Source of the DNA: CAWDMN01 sp963803155
GTDB taxonomy: Bacteria > Acidobacteriota > Terriglobia > Versatilivoradales > Versatilivoraceae
DNA: 64,000 nt
NCBI GenBank assembly: GCA_963803155.1
Contig: CAWDMN010000004.1
Span: forward strand, 113,899-177,898
Reading direction: 5' to 3'
Part shown: positions 54,141-63,215 of the stretch, piece after piece
How the letters are laid out: the number at the start of each line of letters is the position of its first letter
Position numbering within the stretch: the first letter of the stretch is position 1
Notes under the pieces: model-generated
Told to the model about the DNA's origin: nothing
What the model saw: the letters and a program-made list of their open reading frames with translations, nothing else
The model's database searches: none
Position numbers and translations under genes: made by a program

Positions 54141-55316
54141 ATGTTAAATTTGACCCAATTGCGCTGGCAAAACGCTGTGGATTTTCTGGTTCTGACCACG
54201 GTTATTTACTGGCTTTTGCACTGGGGCCGCCAGACCCGAGCTCTTCGTTTTTTGATCGGGATCGGCGCCATGGTCATGACGGGGAGCCTCGCTTATCGGC
54301 TGGACCTGATTCTGACGGCTTGGGTTTTGCATGTTTCCGCCGTGGCTGCCATCGTATTGTTGGTGGTGGTTTACCACGCTGAGATCAGACATGCGTTGGC
54401 CCATCTCGACCTGATCAACCGCTGGATAAAATCCGCCAACGCCATTCAACCCACGGATCGCTCCGCCATTGCCGAAGCCGCCTTTTCTCTGGCGGCCTCG
54501 AGACTGGGCGCCTTAATCGTCCTGGCCGGCCAAGACTCCCTGGATGATTTGATGAGCGGGGGGGTGCCATTGGGCGGATTGATTTCGCGCGAAATCCTAG
54601 AATCGATTTTTCGCAAAGTCTCCCCAGTCCATGACGGAGCGGTAATCGTCGAGCAGGGAAGAATCTCCCGAGTGGGAGTGTTCCTTCCTCTCTCCGGCCG
54701 CGAAGATCTGCCGATGGTTTTTGGGACTCGCCACCGCGCCGCCTTTGGATTGGCCGAGAACTCTGATGCCACCGTCATTGTAGTCTCGGAAGAGCGGGGA
54801 GAGGTCAGCCTGGTCAGAGGATCCCATTTTCAAAAAATCGAGAGAGCCTCCGATCTGGCGCGACACATCGAGCTGCAGGCCGGATCTTCACTTCAAGGCA
54901 ACAAGACGAAAGGGAGTTGGAGCCTATTCAGAAATTGGCGGCTGAAATCAGCCTCTTTGGCAATTGCCGCACTGGTCTGGATGCTGGTTTTCGTCACCGG
55001 GACATCCGTCAGAACCTATTCCGTTCCCATTGAATATCAGCACGTCCCAACCGGCTGTGAAGTCTCCAATCCCTCAGCCGGATTCGTCTCCGTTCAACTG
55101 CGGGCCGCCTCCTGGCTATTTAACGCCATGAACTGGCAGCGGCTCGTCATGACGGTTGACTTGCGGGGGATTCCGGCAGGACATCGGAAGATTGAAATCA
55201 CCGCCCAGAATTTCGATCTCCCCCCTGGAATCCTCTTTGAGCAGGCTTTCCCAAACTCCTTGCAGTTTAACCTTATGAATGGTTCGACAAAGACACAACC
55301 CGCCAATCCCAAATAA
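54141..55316 (+). CDS. cdaA: Diadenylate cyclase CdaA fused to a CdaR/YbbR domain
   Basis: The product is 391 residues from the ATG at 54141; a TTG at 54090 is less likely. Three N-terminal membrane helices (about 11-85) precede a DAC domain with SPVHDGAVIV (DGA at 165-167), LPLSGREDLP and GTRHRAAFGL (195-204), the residues that build c-di-AMP. A fourth helix (271-289) then leads to a YbbR-like domain (about 290-378) with YSVPIEYQHVPTGCEV and VDLRGIPAGH. In Firmicutes CdaA and its regulator CdaR/YbbR are separate adjacent proteins. Here both are on one chain. Confidence 0.85.
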   Translation: MLNLTQLRWQNAVDFLVLTTVIYWLLHWGRQTRALRFLIGIGAMVMTGSLAYRLDLILTAWVLHVSAVAAIVLLVVVYHAEIRHALAHLDLINRWIKSANAIQPTDRSAIAEAAFSLAASRLGALIVLAGQDSLDDLMSGGVPLGGLISREILESIFRKVSPVHDGAVIVEQGRISRVGVFLPLSGREDLPMVFGTRHRAAFGLAENSDATVIVVSEERGEVSLVRGSHFQKIERASDLARHIELQAGSSLQGNKTKGSWSLFRNWRLKSASLAIAALVWMLVFVTGTSVRTYSVPIEYQHVPTGCEVSNPSAGFVSVQLRAASWLFNAMNWQRLVMTVDLRGIPAGHRKIEITAQNFDLPPGILFEQAFPNSLQFNLMNGSTKTQPANPK

Positions 55317-55508
55317 TGAATGATGGGTTTTCTGTGTCAAGAAGCTGATGATTGGTATCTGGAGTCAGGTTCGCGGCGCAGGTAGCGCTTGATCAGGCTA
55401 TAAGCATGGTGAGGCCTTTGGCTGAAAATGGGGAAGGAAGTCTAGTTGATCCGGACCGTTGAGGCCGTTTTGGATGCCCTCTAAGAAGTCAGGGAGAGGC
55501 AAAAAAAA
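55317..55508. other. Short convergent gap
   Basis: The stretch lies between the ends of the cyclase gene and the serine dehydratase gene. No gene or strong terminator is visible. Confidence 0.35.
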
Positions 55509-56840
55509 TCAGCAGGAAATGGCATTGACGGCCAGACCCCCAAGAGAGGTCTCTTTATATTTAGTCTGCATATCCGCGCCCGTTTGGCGCATGGTGGTTA
55601 TGACTTGATCGAGGGATACCTTGTGCAGTCCCGTCCCATGAAGGGCCAAACGGGCGGCGTTAAGGGCTTTCACTGCTCCCATGGCGTTGCGCTCGATGCA
55701 GGGAATTTGAACCAAACCGGCAACTGGATCGCAAGTCATTCCCAAATTGTGTTCCATTCCAATCTCCGCGGCATTCTCCACTTGCCAGTTGGAGCCGTTC
55801 AGCGCCGCAGTGAGTCCGGCCGCTGCCATCGAACAGGCCACTCCTACTTCGCCTTGGCAACCCACCTCAGCGCCTGATAGGGAAGCCTGCTCTTTGTAAA
55901 GAAGTCCAATGGCGCCGGAGGTCAGAAAGAACCGGAAGATCCCTTCTTCCGAGGCCCCGGGACAGAATTTGACATAATATAAAAGCACGGCGGGGATCAC
56001 TCCCGCAGACCCATTAGTGGGCGCGGTCACCACCCTCCCGCCCGCGGCATTTACCCAATCCAGGGCGGCGAGAAAATCATGGGGAGGTTGTTCGCATAAT
56101 TCGCGATACAGCTTCGGCGCTCGGCGCTCAACGGCCAACTTTCCCGGCAAGAGTCCCGGAGTTCGCCAACCTTTTTCCATGGCTTGCTGCATCACCTGCC
56201 AAATTTCGCGGAGCTTGCCGCGAAGAACAGCTTCACTGTGCCAGCTTTTTTCATTTTCCAAAACGATGAATGCAATTGGCTCATGGAGAGACTCTCCCCA
56301 ATTCAGAAGTTGAGCGGAAGTATCAAAAGGATAAGGGACCGCAGAGGGGAGAGGCGCCGAGGACGCCTGATCTTTCCTAACGATGAAACCTCCACCCACG
56401 GAGTAATAGGTTGCCTGCCACAATGGCTGGCCTTGTTCATCCTCCGCTACAAAGCGCATGCCATTGGAGTGGCCGGGAAGCCGGTCCTGTCGGTGGTACT
56501 GAAGGTTGCGCTCAGGTTTACAGTGGATGTTCTTCTTTCCGAGCAATCGTAGCGCGCCTTCGCGTTCAATGCGCTGGGCGCGTGCCGACATTACCGAGGG
56601 ATCCGTCCGCTCTGGAGTTTCTCCTTCCAACCCGGCCCAAAGAGCCAAGTCGGTCCCGTGCCCTTTTCCCGTCAAGGCCAGGGAGCCATACAAATCGATT
56701 CGGATGGAGTGGACACGATTCCAGTGACGTGACGATTCCAACTCCTCGGCGAAGCGACACGCAGCTTTCATGGGGCCAACCGTATGGGAACTGGATGGGC
56801 CGATTCCAATTTTGAAAAGGTCGAGAATGCTATGAGCCAT
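55509..56840 (-). CDS. sdaA: L-serine ammonia-lyase, single-chain iron-sulfur type
   Basis: The product is 443 residues from the ATG at 56840. The N-terminal beta domain reads SILDLFKIGIGPSSSHTVGP. The catalytic alpha domain has APTNGSAGVIPAVLLYYVKF and the 4Fe-4S cysteines in GCQGEVG and CDPVAGLVQIPC, and the chain ends NAISC. It turns L-serine into pyruvate and ammonia. It lies 45 bases before the tcdA end in a leftward block. The length is normal. Confidence 0.95.
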   Translation of the reverse strand: MAHSILDLFKIGIGPSSSHTVGPMKAACRFAEELESSRHWNRVHSIRIDLYGSLALTGKGHGTDLALWAGLEGETPERTDPSVMSARAQRIEREGALRLLGKKNIHCKPERNLQYHRQDRLPGHSNGMRFVAEDEQGQPLWQATYYSVGGGFIVRKDQASSAPLPSAVPYPFDTSAQLLNWGESLHEPIAFIVLENEKSWHSEAVLRGKLREIWQVMQQAMEKGWRTPGLLPGKLAVERRAPKLYRELCEQPPHDFLAALDWVNAAGGRVVTAPTNGSAGVIPAVLLYYVKFCPGASEEGIFRFFLTSGAIGLLYKEQASLSGAEVGCQGEVGVACSMAAAGLTAALNGSNWQVENAAEIGMEHNLGMTCDPVAGLVQIPCIERNAMGAVKALNAARLALHGTGLHKVSLDQVITTMRQTGADMQTKYKETSLGGLAVNAISC

Positions 56841-56885
56841 GATTCCGCCGGGCATTATTCGAATCTGCCTGAATTCAAACAGGCT

Positions 56886-57704
56886 TCAGGAGTGAATTGT
56901 TTTTTCATTTGAGATTTTTTCCAAATGAGCGGGATGATGCGAACGTCTTCCGGGGAAGGCATTTCCGAGGAGCATTTGCAGGGCAGTATTGGCCGCGATT
57001 AAACCAAAAATCCCGGTCAACGTGGGAAGACTACCCAAAGTATTGCGTTGGCGGCCGCGTGAGTGGAAATCTTCCTCCTCCGCCGGCTCCTTTCCACGTG
57101 ATGCTTCAGGCAAATGATCCACCGGCTCCAAAGAGTAGACGCAGAGAAAGCCGGTGTCCACCCCGCGGCTTCTGAGTTCTTTGCGCACCCTCCGAGCCAA
57201 AGGACAATGAGAAGCTTTCGTTAACGGGCCAACTCGAATCAAGGTGGGATCGGTCCTCAAAGCTGCCCCCATGCTGGAAAGGAGGGGGATCCCTTTTTCG
57301 CGTATTCCCGCCAGAAGCTCCACTTTGGGATTGTAGGAATCAATCGCATCCACTACCAAATCCGGCCCCCCCTCGTGAACGTGGTCGAGAGACTCTTTGT
57401 GGACGAAACAGTCAAGAGCTTCCACTTGGCAAGCGGAATTAATTTCCTGTACCCGCTGGCGCGCCACATCACATTTGGGTCGGCCGATCGTAGATTCCAA
57501 AGCATAGAGCTGACGGTTGAGATTGCTTGGCCGGATGACATCGAAATCGACTAAGCGAAGACGCCCAACCCCCGCGCGGGCCAGGGCCTCAGTCGCATAG
57601 CTCCCCACGGCGCCCAACCCCACCACAACTACAAATGAGTTTTGCAGACGCGCCAGACCCTCTTGGCCAATCATCCGCTCCAAGCGTGAGAACCGTTCTT
57701 TCAT
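56886..57704 (-). CDS. tcdA: tRNA threonylcarbamoyladenosine dehydratase (TcdA/CsdL)
   Basis: The 272-residue protein is an E1-like enzyme: FSRLERMIGQEGLARLQNSF, the ATP loop VVVGLGAVGSYATEALARAG, LVDFDVIRPSNLNRQLYALE and VVDAIDSYNPK. It closes the cyclic form of t6A at position 37 of tRNAs. The C-terminal helix (LTGIFGLIAANTALQMLLG) fits membrane association in this family. It is four bases from the tatD gene, so both are probably co-transcribed. Confidence 0.92.
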   Translation of the reverse strand: MKERFSRLERMIGQEGLARLQNSFVVVVGLGAVGSYATEALARAGVGRLRLVDFDVIRPSNLNRQLYALESTIGRPKCDVARQRVQEINSACQVEALDCFVHKESLDHVHEGGPDLVVDAIDSYNPKVELLAGIREKGIPLLSSMGAALRTDPTLIRVGPLTKASHCPLARRVRKELRSRGVDTGFLCVYSLEPVDHLPEASRGKEPAEEEDFHSRGRQRNTLGSLPTLTGIFGLIAANTALQMLLGNAFPGRRSHHPAHLEKISNEKTIHS

Positions 57705-57707
57705 ATC

Positions 57708-58547
57708 TTAAGGGGAGATCACTCCTTCAAAATTCGTCAAGCCCCGCAAAAATCTTAAGCTATTATCCCAGACAATTCGGGAAAGGGCGATCGGTTCTTC
57801 CCCGCGCAACTCCGCCAGCGCGGGGAAATAGGCCGGGAGGTTTGCCGGACTGTTTCTCAGCTTTCCTAGCGAATCCTGGAAGGCAAAGGGGCGGAATGGT
57901 TCCGGTGGAAGCAAATCCGGAGCATCGCTCTCCACCAATAGACGATCAAGGGGAACCGCCTGAAATGCCGCGCGCATCCTGGCTCTCTTTTCCTCCAAGA
58001 CATTTCCTCCAAAGGAAAAATAGGCTCCCAACTTGGTCAGAGGCTCGATGAATTCTACCGCTCCCCCGAAGGCGTGAAAGAGCAAACCATCCCGCACGGG
58101 TTCTTCGGCACGCAGGAGGTCCATCATCCACCCCCATGCTCTTAGACAGTGGATCATCACAGGCCGTTGATAACGGCGGGCCAGGGTTAGTTGAAGGCGA
58201 AAAACTTCCTCTTGGGCCTTTTCATCCCGCGGCTCAATCCAACGGTCGAGTCCAATTTCCCCGATTCCAGCACGGCAGGTTTGCAAGAGCGATTCCAACC
58301 GGTCCAACCATTTTTGTGAGCGTCCCGCCGCATACCATGGGTGAAGCCCCAAACAGGGAACTATTCGGGGATATTTTTCGGCCAAATTTAGGACCTGTTC
58401 CCAATCGGACTCTTGCGAACCATTCACCACCAAGCCCACAAGGCCCGACTCCAACGCTTGATTGACAATAAAATCCAGGTCCCCTTCAAACACCGGATCC
58501 TGTAAATGCACGTGAATATCGACGAGTGGCCACAGATGTTTGTTCAT
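57708..58547 (-). CDS. TatD family metal-dependent hydrolase
   Basis: The product is 279 residues from the ATG at 58547. Metal-ligand motifs are LVDIHVHL, AGIGEIGLD, MIHCLRAWG, LLFHAFGGA and LLVESDAPDLLPP. TatD-type proteins are 3'-5' DNases or related hydrolases. The segment ESDAPDLLPP is standard. It is upstream of tcdA with a 3-base gap. Confidence 0.9.
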   Translation of the reverse strand: MNKHLWPLVDIHVHLQDPVFEGDLDFIVNQALESGLVGLVVNGSQESDWEQVLNLAEKYPRIVPCLGLHPWYAAGRSQKWLDRLESLLQTCRAGIGEIGLDRWIEPRDEKAQEEVFRLQLTLARRYQRPVMIHCLRAWGWMMDLLRAEEPVRDGLLFHAFGGAVEFIEPLTKLGAYFSFGGNVLEEKRARMRAAFQAVPLDRLLVESDAPDLLPPEPFRPFAFQDSLGKLRNSPANLPAYFPALAELRGEEPIALSRIVWDNSLRFLRGLTNFEGVISP

Positions 58548-58888
58548 GGCAAAGAGTCCTGGCATGAATTATGTCTTTTTGCCCCCTCATTAGTTTGGGC
58601 GACTCCCCCACCCCAACAATCACAAATTGGCCGTCGCCAGAGAATAGAGAGGGCAATTAATTGATATCCCCCTCCCAACTTATGATTTTTTCTCAAGGAA
58701 GATCCCCTTGAGGAGCGGAAGCAATAGTCCGGACAGAAGCATTGTAGCGGATAGATATCAGAAAATGAAAAGGCAGATAATAAAATTTTTAGCCAGCGAT
58801 GATTTGAATCTGTAAATCTATTAACGGTCATTCTGATCATTGCTACGATATGGGCATAAACTCAGGATCAAAAAAAAGGAAGCCTACC
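58548..58888. other. Non-coding stretch
   Basis: A leftward frame of 98 codons lacks any family signal and has a poor start. Nothing else is seen. Confidence 0.35.
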
Positions 58889-59060
58889 GTCCCTCGCCTC
58901 CGCGTCAGAGGAGAGCGGGAAGGCGCGTGAGCGCCGGGTAAAGGGCAAAGCTGAGCCAAGCTCCGAACATTTTACCAGTCCCGCAAAGCTGATCCCTCAT
59001 TCGGTCCTCCGCATCACAGAATGCAATGCATTCAGCCTTCTCCCCGCATGCGGGGAGAAG
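58889..59060 (+). repeat. Two partial REP-like copies in tandem
   Basis: 58,889-58,944 matches the right half of the cas-locus REP-like copies (CCTCGCCTCCGCGTCAG, then GCGCCGGGTAAAGGG). 58,991-59,060 matches the left half (CCCTCATTC and CTTCTCCCCGCATGCGGGGAGAAG). The right half of one copy therefore precedes the left half of another. Confidence 0.6.
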
Positions 59061-59137
59061 ACTTTTCTTCCGCTCAAAATATTCGCGGCCAATCTCTTTT
59101 GTTCATTTTGTGCCAGTACTTTATTTGCGCGCAGTTA

Positions 59138-59375
59138 TTTTGTGTCAATAGTGTGTGCAAGACTAAGTCTTTGACACTAGCGAAAGGGCAAAGCCTATGT
59201 TGAGGATTCCTTGAAGAGGCGCACGGCTTTTTTCCCTAATGTTCCCTTGAGAAAAGCCGATAAAGAATACAATCAGCAAAATAATCCATTTAAAATGTCA
59301 TATTTTTGACACTTTGAACAAATAAGTGTCGGTATTTTGACATATTGCAATGATTTATGTCAAAACTTTGTCATT
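59138..59375. repeat. Cluster of TGTCA/TGACA motifs
   Basis: GTGTCAA and TGACAC (59,138-59,178), TGTCA-TATTTT-TGACA (59,296-59,311), AAGTGTCGG (about 59,325), TTTTGACAT with ATGTCAAAA (59,335-59,343 and 59,357-59,365) and TGTCATT (about 59,370) are all in AT-rich DNA. The mirrored arms suggest a set of protein-binding sites. No gene on either side explains them. Confidence 0.5.
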
Positions 59376-59429
59376 CCCAGCCCAATATAGGACTTTTTTT
59401 CCTGTTTTTTTGATCGGACAATTCTTTTT

Positions 59430-59520
59430 TTTTCATTGAGATTCGACAATAACGAGACGCCGGCCGGCAAGGCGCTCTGGCGGTTCGCTCGCGGGCCATA
59501 TCTGTCTTTATACTGCCCGT
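59430..59520. other. Composition junction
   Basis: Within this interval AT-rich DNA gives way to strongly GC-rich DNA that continues to the end of the window. The protein frames right of it are of a different taxonomic type and are broken often. The exact join cannot be set to the base. Confidence 0.7.
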
Positions 59521-61170
59521 ACTTGAGCGCCGATCTCGACGACCACGATCTTCATGCGGGCCGCGTCGTCGGCGGCACGTATGAACTCATCGCGCCGGTC
59601 GGTTCGGGCGGGATGGCGCGCGCGTATGGGCCGCTCGTCATCGCGGCACCGGCACCATCTTCGCGCTCAAGATGTTGGCGCCGCACCTTGCGGAGAACCG
59701 CGACTTTCGCGAGATGTTCTACGACGAAGCGCGCCTCGCCTCGCGCATCCGTCATCCGAACGTCGCTCGGACGTTCGAGCTCACCGAGCTCGATCGGAAT
59801 CCTCTCGCTCGTCATGGAGTGGGTCGACGGTGGCTCGCTCGTGCGCATGCTTCGTCCCGGCCCAGACGGGATCGACAACGGCCCGACCATCGCCCTTCCG
59901 ATCCGTCACGCCGTGAAGATCCTCGCCGAGACCTGCGCAGGCCTTCACGCAGCCCACGAGCTCCGCGGCGACAACGGCCGGGCGCTCGGCGTCGTCCATC
60001 GCGACGTCTCCCTCACAACCTTCTGCTCACCCGAAGCGGCCTCGTGAAGGTGACGGACTTCGGCGTCGCAAAGGCGCTCGGCCAAGCGCATCAAACCATC
60101 GCCGGACAAGTCAAAGGCAAGCTCGCGTACATGTCTCCCGAGCAGCTGGTCGGCGGCGGGATCGATCGCCGGAGCGACGTCTTCTCGCTCGGAACGGTGC
60201 TTCTACGAAGCGACGACGGGGCAGCGTCCGTTCCAAGGCGAACACGATCCCAAATCATGGCTGCGCTCATCGCGGGCAAATCCAGATCGCCGAGCCAGAT
60301 CCTCCGCGGCTATCCGCCCGCACTCGAACGGATCGTTCTCCGCGCCATGGCGACCGAGCCGAGCGAGCGGTACGCGACGGCACTCGAACTGAAGCGCGCG
60401 CTCGAAGGTTGGCTCTCGGGCAGCGGTCCTCCCGTCGGCAACGCGCAGCTGTCGCTCCTCGTCGAGGAGCGATGCGGAGCCGACTTCAGCGATCGGCCCG
60501 CCGAGCTTTCGATCACGGAGCCGACACGGCCTTCCAACGTGCCTCCTGAGCCGAACGTCGTCATCAACGCGCGACGAACGCCGACGCAGATGTCGATTCC
60601 GACCGGCCAGCGATGGCAGTCCAGCGACTGCCGACGGAGCCCGCGCGAGGTGGTTCGAGCTTCGTGAGCCACGTGTTCGCGGTAGCGTTCGGCGCGCTCC
60701 TCGGGCTCTTGGTCCTCCAACAGGTACGAACCACGCGGCAGCAGCGACGCGCCGCGATCGCGATGGAACGCGACCTGACACGGCTGGCATCCGCACCCCC
60801 GCACCGCCCAAGGTGCCAGCCGCCAACGCCAACGGTCTCGGCCACGGCGAGCGCGACACCGTCCGGCGTGTCTCCGGCTCGACGCTTCGCTTTCGCCTTC
60901 GGTCGCGCTCGGCGTACCGAGCAGGCGCGCGTCTCTCGCTCGACGGAGCAGAGCTGCCCGAGGGCCAGCTGAGCGTGCCACGTCCCGCGTCGGGGAGCAT
61001 CGCGGTGCTCGTCAAGGCAGAGGGCTACGTCGATGAGCTCGTCGAGGTGAGCGCGACATCTCCGAGCGTGATCCGGTCACGATGTTTGAAAAGCGCCGAC
61101 CAAAGCCGCGGTCGAGCGCGCCGCGCCCGGGCTCTTCGCCATCGCCATGCCGCCAAACCCGTACGAGTGA
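59436..61170 (+). pseudogene. Frameshifted Ser/Thr protein kinase with PEGA-like outer domain
   Basis: Pieces in different frames add up to a Hanks-type kinase: GTYELIAPVGSGGMA, IFALKML, EARLASRIRHPNVARTFEL, SLVMEWVDGGSL, VVHRDVS then PHNLLL, VKVTDFGVAKAL, MSPEQL and LYEATTGQRPF. A linker, a membrane helix (VFAVAFGALLGLLVLQQV) and an outer domain (LSLDGAELPEGQLSV) follow. The end in one frame is MPPNPYE at 61,168. At least six frame changes occur in 1.7 kb. The architecture is typical of myxobacteria. The breaks look like sequencing errors rather than decay, because every motif is intact. Confidence 0.7.
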
Positions 61171-61240
61171 CACGAGCGCCTCGATCGCCGGCCCGCGCGC
61201 AAAGCTTTACCTGAGGCCGTGCAGGGGCGAGACTTCCTCG

Positions 61241-63121
61241 GTGCGAAAAGAGTTTCTGTCCATCGGCGCGGTCTCGGTCGGGCTCTTTGCCGGACTCGGG
61301 CTCTGCATCCCTCTCGCTCGCGGCGATGCAAAGCCACGACGATCTCGGTCGAAGAAATCAAAGACGGGATGAAGGGGTACGGCCTCACCGTCTTCAAAGG
61401 AACGGAGCCGGAGAGGTTCGACGTCGAAGTCGTCGGCGTCCTCCAAAACTTCCGCCCGCGCAGGCGCTCAATCCTGGTCAAGACGCCGCATCCACGGCTC
61501 AACGTCACCAAGAACGTCAAAGGCATGAGCGGGAGCCCCATCTACCTCGATGGCGGACCTCGCGGGGCATACGCCTATCAGTGGGCATCGTTCCAGGTCG
61601 AGCCGGTCGCGGGCGTGACCCCGATCGCGCCGATGCTCACGGAGATGAATCGGCCCGATCCCTCCGGGGTTCTGGCCGCTCGAGGGCGGAGCGCCGTTGC
61701 CTCAGAACGCGAAGGCCGCCGTCCCAAACACGCGAGCGCAGCTCCGCGCGGAGCCGGGCATGGAATGACTGCTTCGGGCACGGCGTGCCCGGCTCGTACG
61801 ATGTCGAGAGCCCACGCCGAGCAAGTGCGCCGTCACGGCTGTCGATGGGTCTCGATCCGTCGCGGCCCGTCCGACCCGCCGCAGACACCGCTACTGCTCG
61901 CAGGGATGAGCGATCCGCTCGATCGCGCTCGTGTCGAAGTTGTTCGCGTCCGATCGGTCTCGACCCCGTTCAGGCAGGCGGAGGCGGCAGCGGGAAACAG
62001 CGACCCGACCGCGCCGAAGCATTTCGTCGATGGTGGCGCGTCGGCGTGCAGATGGCGAGCGGCGACGTCTCGTTCATGGGGCTCGGCACCGTCACCCATG
62101 TCGAGGGGACGAAACTCTGCGGATTCGGCCACCCGATGATGGAAGCGGGTGTCACCGCGCATGCCGACCGCCATCGGGCGAGTTCACTTGGATCTTCGCG
62201 AGCGATCAACACTCGTCCAAGATCGGCGAGGCGGCTCGCCCGCTCGGCGCGCTGGTTCAGGATCGACAGAGCGCCGTCGTCGTCGACGAGACGGAGACGG
62301 CGCCCATGCTTCGGATGTCCATCGCGACATCCGTGGTGCGGAAGGGATCCGAAAAAGCAGTGGAATGTCGACATTGCGAAGAGCGTTTCATGAGCGCGGG
62401 CCTGGTCGCCTCGGTGCTGGGATCGATCGTCGATGCGTCGTGAGCGAGCGACGCGACGTCACGTGGAAGCTCACGTCGAAGATGAGCGTGCGGGGACACG
62501 GCACGATCGAGCTCGAGGACTTCGGCGTTGCCATCGGTGGCATGCCCGACGCCGGGGAAATTGCTCACTCGAAGGTCGGTCGCGCTGTTGGCGACGTCCT
62601 CAACAACCCTTGGGAGCTCACCCACATCGAGAAGATCGAGACGAAGCTCGACGGTCGACTACACCCGCGAGCTCTGGCAGCTGCGCGGCGTCGACATCCT
62701 CGATCCGCTCGTCGATGTCGGGCAACCCGCTCGCTTCCGCGTGCCATTGGTACCGTTCGCCGGGCCAGAAGATGACCAAAGTCGCTCTCGATCACGATGC
62801 CGAGAGAGCTCGCGGGACGAGACGTCGAGCTCGAGGTCGTCCCCGGGTACAAGGTCGTCTCCCGATCTCGCGGCTCCCCAGAACCTCACGGATCTCCTCG
62901 CCAATTCGACGCGGCAAAGCGCGCTGCCGCACAGCCTCGTCATCCAGTACCGCACGCGCACCCAAGGCGTCGCGTACAAAGGGCACGTCGCGGACCGCCT
63001 TCCCTCATTCGCGCTGGACGCGATGCGCCCCTGGAGCACGGACGTCGCGCCGGAAGCGTTTCGCGTCATACCCGCGACCGTCACGCCGCTCGACCGCTAT
63101 GTCGAGGAACGGATCGAGTGA
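61241..63121 (+). pseudogene. Frameshifted SpoIVB/S55 peptidase-domain protein
   Basis: Beginning at the GTG at 61241 the text has a signal peptide (FLSIGAVSVGLFAGLGLCIP). EEIKDGMKGYGLTVFKGTEP and NVKGMSGSPIYLDG follow, with the catalytic serine of the S55 family. Later pieces in other frames read TKLCGFGHPMMEAGVTA, IFASDQHSSKIGEAARPLGA and GTIELEDFGVAIGGMP, and the end is PLDRYVEERIE. The whole would be about 620 residues. Several frame changes break it. Related large S55-type proteins are known in delta-proteobacteria-like lineages. Confidence 0.6.
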
Positions 63122-63215
63122 AGATCCACGTGCGCCCCAACGTTCGCTGACTCTCGCCGCACCCGCGATCGCCGCGTTTTCGCCGTCGACCACCCCCTTC
63201 GTATAGGATTCCGCC

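Noticed and set aside
58544..58840. Leftward frame of 98 codons upstream of tatD
   Set aside because: It has no recognisable domain, poor start and odd composition.
60203..61015. Long leftward frames in the GC-rich tail
   Set aside because: High G+C leaves few stops on the antisense strand; the kinase motifs are all on the plus strand.
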